NCBI GenBank assembly: GCA_021777285.1
Contig: JAJYDR010000109.1
Span: forward strand, 1 to 7,775
Reading direction: 5' to 3'
DNA length: 7,775 nt
From: Actinomycetes bacterium
Lineage (GTDB): Bacteria > Actinomycetota > Acidimicrobiia > Acidimicrobiales > RAAP-2
Positions 5,883-7,775 of the stretch are shown here, piece after piece. The notes beneath the pieces were generated by a model, which was given only the letters and a program-made list of their open reading frames with translations, had not been told where the DNA came from and ran no database searches. How positions within the stretch are numbered: position 1 is the first letter of the stretch; every line of letters starts with the position of its first letter. A program made the translations under genes and the position numbers.

Positions 5883-7280
5883 ATGACGCGTGAACTGTTC
5901 CAAGAGTCGGCGGGTTCGCTCGCTCGAATGATTCGAAGTGGCGAGACGAGCGCCCGTGCGGTCGCCGAGGCCCACCTGGCGCGCATCGAGGCGGTGAACG
6001 GCGCCGTCAACGCCGTCGTCGAGGTGCGCCCGAACGAGGTGCTGGCCGCCGCGGACGCCGCCGATGAACAGCTCGCCGCCGGGCGTCCGCTCGGGCCCCT
6101 GCACGGCGTACCCTTCACCGTCAAGACCAACATCGACGTCACGGGCTACGCGACGACCGAGGGGAGCGCGGCGCTCGCCGAACGGGTGGCGCCGAGTGAC
6201 GCACCGACCGTCGAGCGTATGCGCGCCGCGGGAGGGGTGATGCTCGCGCGTACGAACATGCCCGACCTGGGGCTTCGAATCAACACCGAGTCCTCGCTCT
6301 ACGGGGCCGCGCACAACCCGTGGCGCCGCGGCCGCACGACGGGTGGCTCCTCGGGCGGCGAAGCGGCGTCAATCGCGGCGGGAATGAGCCCGATCGGACT
6401 CGGTAACGACATCGGCGGCTCACTGCGCAACCCGGCCTACGCCTGTGGCATCGCGTCGATCAAGCCGTCGCGCGGGCGCGTGCCGATGGCCAACGTCACC
6501 GATCCCATCGAACGTCCCATCAACGCCCAGATCATGCTCGCCGAGGGCGTGCTCGCCCGACACGTCGCTGACGTGCGGCTCGGCTTGTCGGTCGTGATGG
6601 GCTCGCACCCGCGAGACCCCCAAGCAGTCGACGTGCCCCTCGGCGGTCGACCGGTGGCGCGTCGCGTCGCCCTGGTCCCTGAGCCGACCGGGGGAGCGAC
6701 GCACCCCGACGTGGCCGAGGGGGTTCGCGCCGCCGGGCGCGCCCTCGAGGACGCGGGCTACGAGGTCGACGAGGTCGAGCCGCCGAAGCTCTTTGACGCG
6801 TACCTGGCCTGGACCGAACTGATGATGACCAGTCTCAAGGTCGCCGCACCGCTGTTCGTGCCGCTCCTCGGCGACGGCGGCCGCCGTTTCCTCGAGCTCA
6901 CGACGGTGGAGTTCCCGGCGACCGACGAGACGCTCTACGCGATGCACCAGTCGCGGTTCGCGGTGGAGCGGGCCTGGCGCGAGTTCATGGAGTCCTACCC
7001 CTTGATCGTCGGGCCGACCTGGACCCAGCCGCCCTTCGAGCACGGCTTTGACATCATCGATCAGGAGTCGGCGATGGCCGTCTCGGAGCTGTTCCGCTTC
7101 GTGCTGCCGGCGAACCTGATGGGTCTGCCGGCCGCGTGCGTGCCGACCGGCGTCGCCAACGGGTTGCCGACGGGCGCGCAGATCATCGGCACCATGTTCC
7201 GCGACGACCTCTGTCTGGACGCCGCGGAGGCGGTCGAGCGTGCGCTCGGCGTCCTGACCCCGATTGACCCGCGTCCGTGA
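5883..7280 (+). CDS. Amidase-signature family hydrolase
   Basis: A cytoplasmic hydrolase of amide bonds by a Ser-cisSer-Lys triad; substrate unknown. From ATG 5883 it has 465 residues. The triad is Lys 81 (FTVKTNID), cis-Ser 156 (TTGGSSGGEAAS) and nucleophile Ser 180 (GNDIGGSLRNPA). The gaps of 75 and 24 residues equal those in mammalian fatty acid amide hydrolase (142, 217, 241), supporting an active enzyme. Two motifs depart from the commonest forms: VKTN in place of VKDN, and GNDIGGS in place of GTDIGGS. The GTG at 5877 is an alternative start two codons upstream; ATG 5883 has GGGGG 5 nt before it. It is unlikely to be GatA of the tRNA amidotransferase, since gatB and gatC are not adjacent in the window, though similarity to that group is expected. 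It overlaps the next gene by 4 nt. Confidence 0.88.
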   Translation: MTRELFQESAGSLARMIRSGETSARAVAEAHLARIEAVNGAVNAVVEVRPNEVLAAADAADEQLAAGRPLGPLHGVPFTVKTNIDVTGYATTEGSAALAERVAPSDAPTVERMRAAGGVMLARTNMPDLGLRINTESSLYGAAHNPWRRGRTTGGSSGGEAASIAAGMSPIGLGNDIGGSLRNPAYACGIASIKPSRGRVPMANVTDPIERPINAQIMLAEGVLARHVADVRLGLSVVMGSHPRDPQAVDVPLGGRPVARRVALVPEPTGGATHPDVAEGVRAAGRALEDAGYEVDEVEPPKLFDAYLAWTELMMTSLKVAAPLFVPLLGDGGRRFLELTTVEFPATDETLYAMHQSRFAVERAWREFMESYPLIVGPTWTQPPFEHGFDIIDQESAMAVSELFRFVLPANLMGLPAACVPTGVANGLPTGAQIIGTMFRDDLCLDAAEAVERALGVLTPIDPRP

Positions 7281-7726
7281 GCGTCGTCGTACGGGGGATA
7301 ACGCGTACTGAGGTGCCCGACGCGGTGGCGCTCATCGTCGAGGGGACGTTGGCCCCGGGTAGCGAACGTCCCGAGGACGTCGACGCGTACTGGCGCGCGG
7401 CGCTCGCGACGCGCGATCGCGGTGGCGAGGTCCTCGTCGCGGTTGACGGCGTGGTCGTGGTCGGGGTGTGTCAGGTGCTCATCTTTCCCCACTTCCAACA
7501 CGCCGGCGGCTGGTGTTGTGAGCTCGAGAGTGTCTACGTGCGCGGCGACCGACGCGGTGGGGGCATTGGTTCGGCGATGCTGCGCGCCGCTGAGCTGCTC
7601 GCGCGTGACGCCGGGTGCTATCGCATCCAACTCACCAGTCGCAATCCTCGCCTCGACGCGCACCGGTTCTACCGGGCGCTCGGGTTCGAACAGATGAGTC
7701 AGGGTTTCAAGAAGACGCTGGTGTGA
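7277..7726 (+). CDS. GNAT-family N-acetyltransferase
   Basis: Predicted to move an acetyl group from acetyl-CoA to an amine; acceptor unknown. The 149 residues match a single GNAT domain. ELESVYVRGDRRGGGIGSAML (82-102) holds beta-4 and the acetyl-CoA pyrophosphate loop R93-x-x-G96-x-G98. NPRLDAHRFYRALGFE (123-138) is the typical C-terminal motif B, with the Tyr and GF of this family. The GTG start overlaps the amidase TGA as GTGA, which points to translational coupling and a shared transcript, so the two may act on related amides or amines. That functional link is inference. The 3' end overlaps the carbonic anhydrase gene on the other strand by 20 nt. Confidence 0.88.
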   Translation: MSVVVRGITRTEVPDAVALIVEGTLAPGSERPEDVDAYWRAALATRDRGGEVLVAVDGVVVVGVCQVLIFPHFQHAGGWCCELESVYVRGDRRGGGIGSAMLRAAELLARDAGCYRIQLTSRNPRLDAHRFYRALGFEQMSQGFKKTLV

Positions 7727-7775
7727 CCTCGCGCAGCGAGCCGTCGTCGACGTCAAAGACGAAGCCACGCACGTC
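7707..7775 (-). CDS. C-terminal end of a small beta-carbonic anhydrase, cut by window edge
   Basis: Read on the minus strand from the window end, the frame gives 22 codons and a TGA at 7709-7707. The residues DVRGFVFDVDDGSLREVT closely resemble the C-terminus I recall for the mycobacterial beta-carbonic anhydrase Rv1284 (an RGFVFDV motif followed by a short polar stretch and EVTP). Carbonic anhydrase interconverts CO2 and bicarbonate with a zinc ion; the catalytic residues lie outside the window. The match is short, so the call depends on this one motif, but the stop falls where the family ends. It overlaps the 3' end of the acetyltransferase gene. Confidence 0.6.
   Translation of the reverse strand, partial: DVRGFVFDVDDGSLREVTPASS

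Noticed and set aside
4786..5886. 366-codon plus-strand frame over pstC and pstA
   Set aside because: A shifted-frame shadow of pstA; the product is rich in Arg, Ala and His with no motifs.
7061..7768. 235-codon minus-strand frame under the amidase and acetyltransferase genes
   Set aside because: Antisense shadow. Another minus-strand frame at 7707-7775 gives a real family match instead.
1..7775. CRISPR array, insertion sequence, tRNA or phage genes
   Set aside because: No spaced repeat array, terminal inverted repeats, transposase or integrase motifs, or tRNA-like stretch was seen; nearly all the DNA is taken up by metabolic and transport genes.

Overview
The window is GC-rich, densely coded DNA with GTG starts and overlapping genes. 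It most resembles a chromosome segment of an actinobacterium. Three things point that way: phosphate-regulon boxes of the actinobacterial GTTCACC-type with an 11-nt period, a phosphofructokinase of the mixed Gly/Lys active-site class, and actinobacterial-style thymidine kinase and small beta-carbonic anhydrase ends. A lineage such as Acidimicrobiia would fit, but this is inference and no marker here settles it. No mobile element, CRISPR array, tRNA or rRNA was seen.

Layout: (1) 1-550, the 3' part of a thymidine kinase gene (+), truncated by the window start inside its P-loop. (2) 547-1578, ATP-type 6-phosphofructokinase (-), convergent with the kinase; the two stop codons share a CTAG. (3) 1579-1735, a divergent intergenic region with a phased phosphate box and a pstB promoter, plus a likely pfkA -10 on the other strand. 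(4) 1736-5800, a complete high-affinity phosphate ABC transporter in the order pstB-pstS-pstC-pstA. (5) 5883-7726, an amidase-signature hydrolase overlapping a GNAT acetyltransferase by 4 nt. (6) 7707-7775, the last 22 codons of a beta-carbonic anhydrase gene on the minus strand, running convergently into the acetyltransferase.

How it works together: PstS captures phosphate outside the membrane, PstC and PstA form the channel, and PstB powers it. The ATPase gene comes first rather than last. A second phosphate box and promoter between pstB and pstS lets the binding protein be made separately. The two phosphate promoters are near copies in architecture: phased 11-nt units ending in GTTCAC(C/T)TGCG, 5 nt, a TACNNT -10, then exactly 34 nt from the first base of the -10 to the start codon. 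A perfect 16-bp hairpin lies inside the first codons of pstC, just past pstS, and could hold PstS output above that of the channel subunits. No phoU follows pstA in this window.

No wholly new system is evident. The signals most worth a second look are the twin phosphate promoters, the hairpin in pstC, the non-lipoprotein PstS with a Lys-Ala linker, and the gene-end overlaps.
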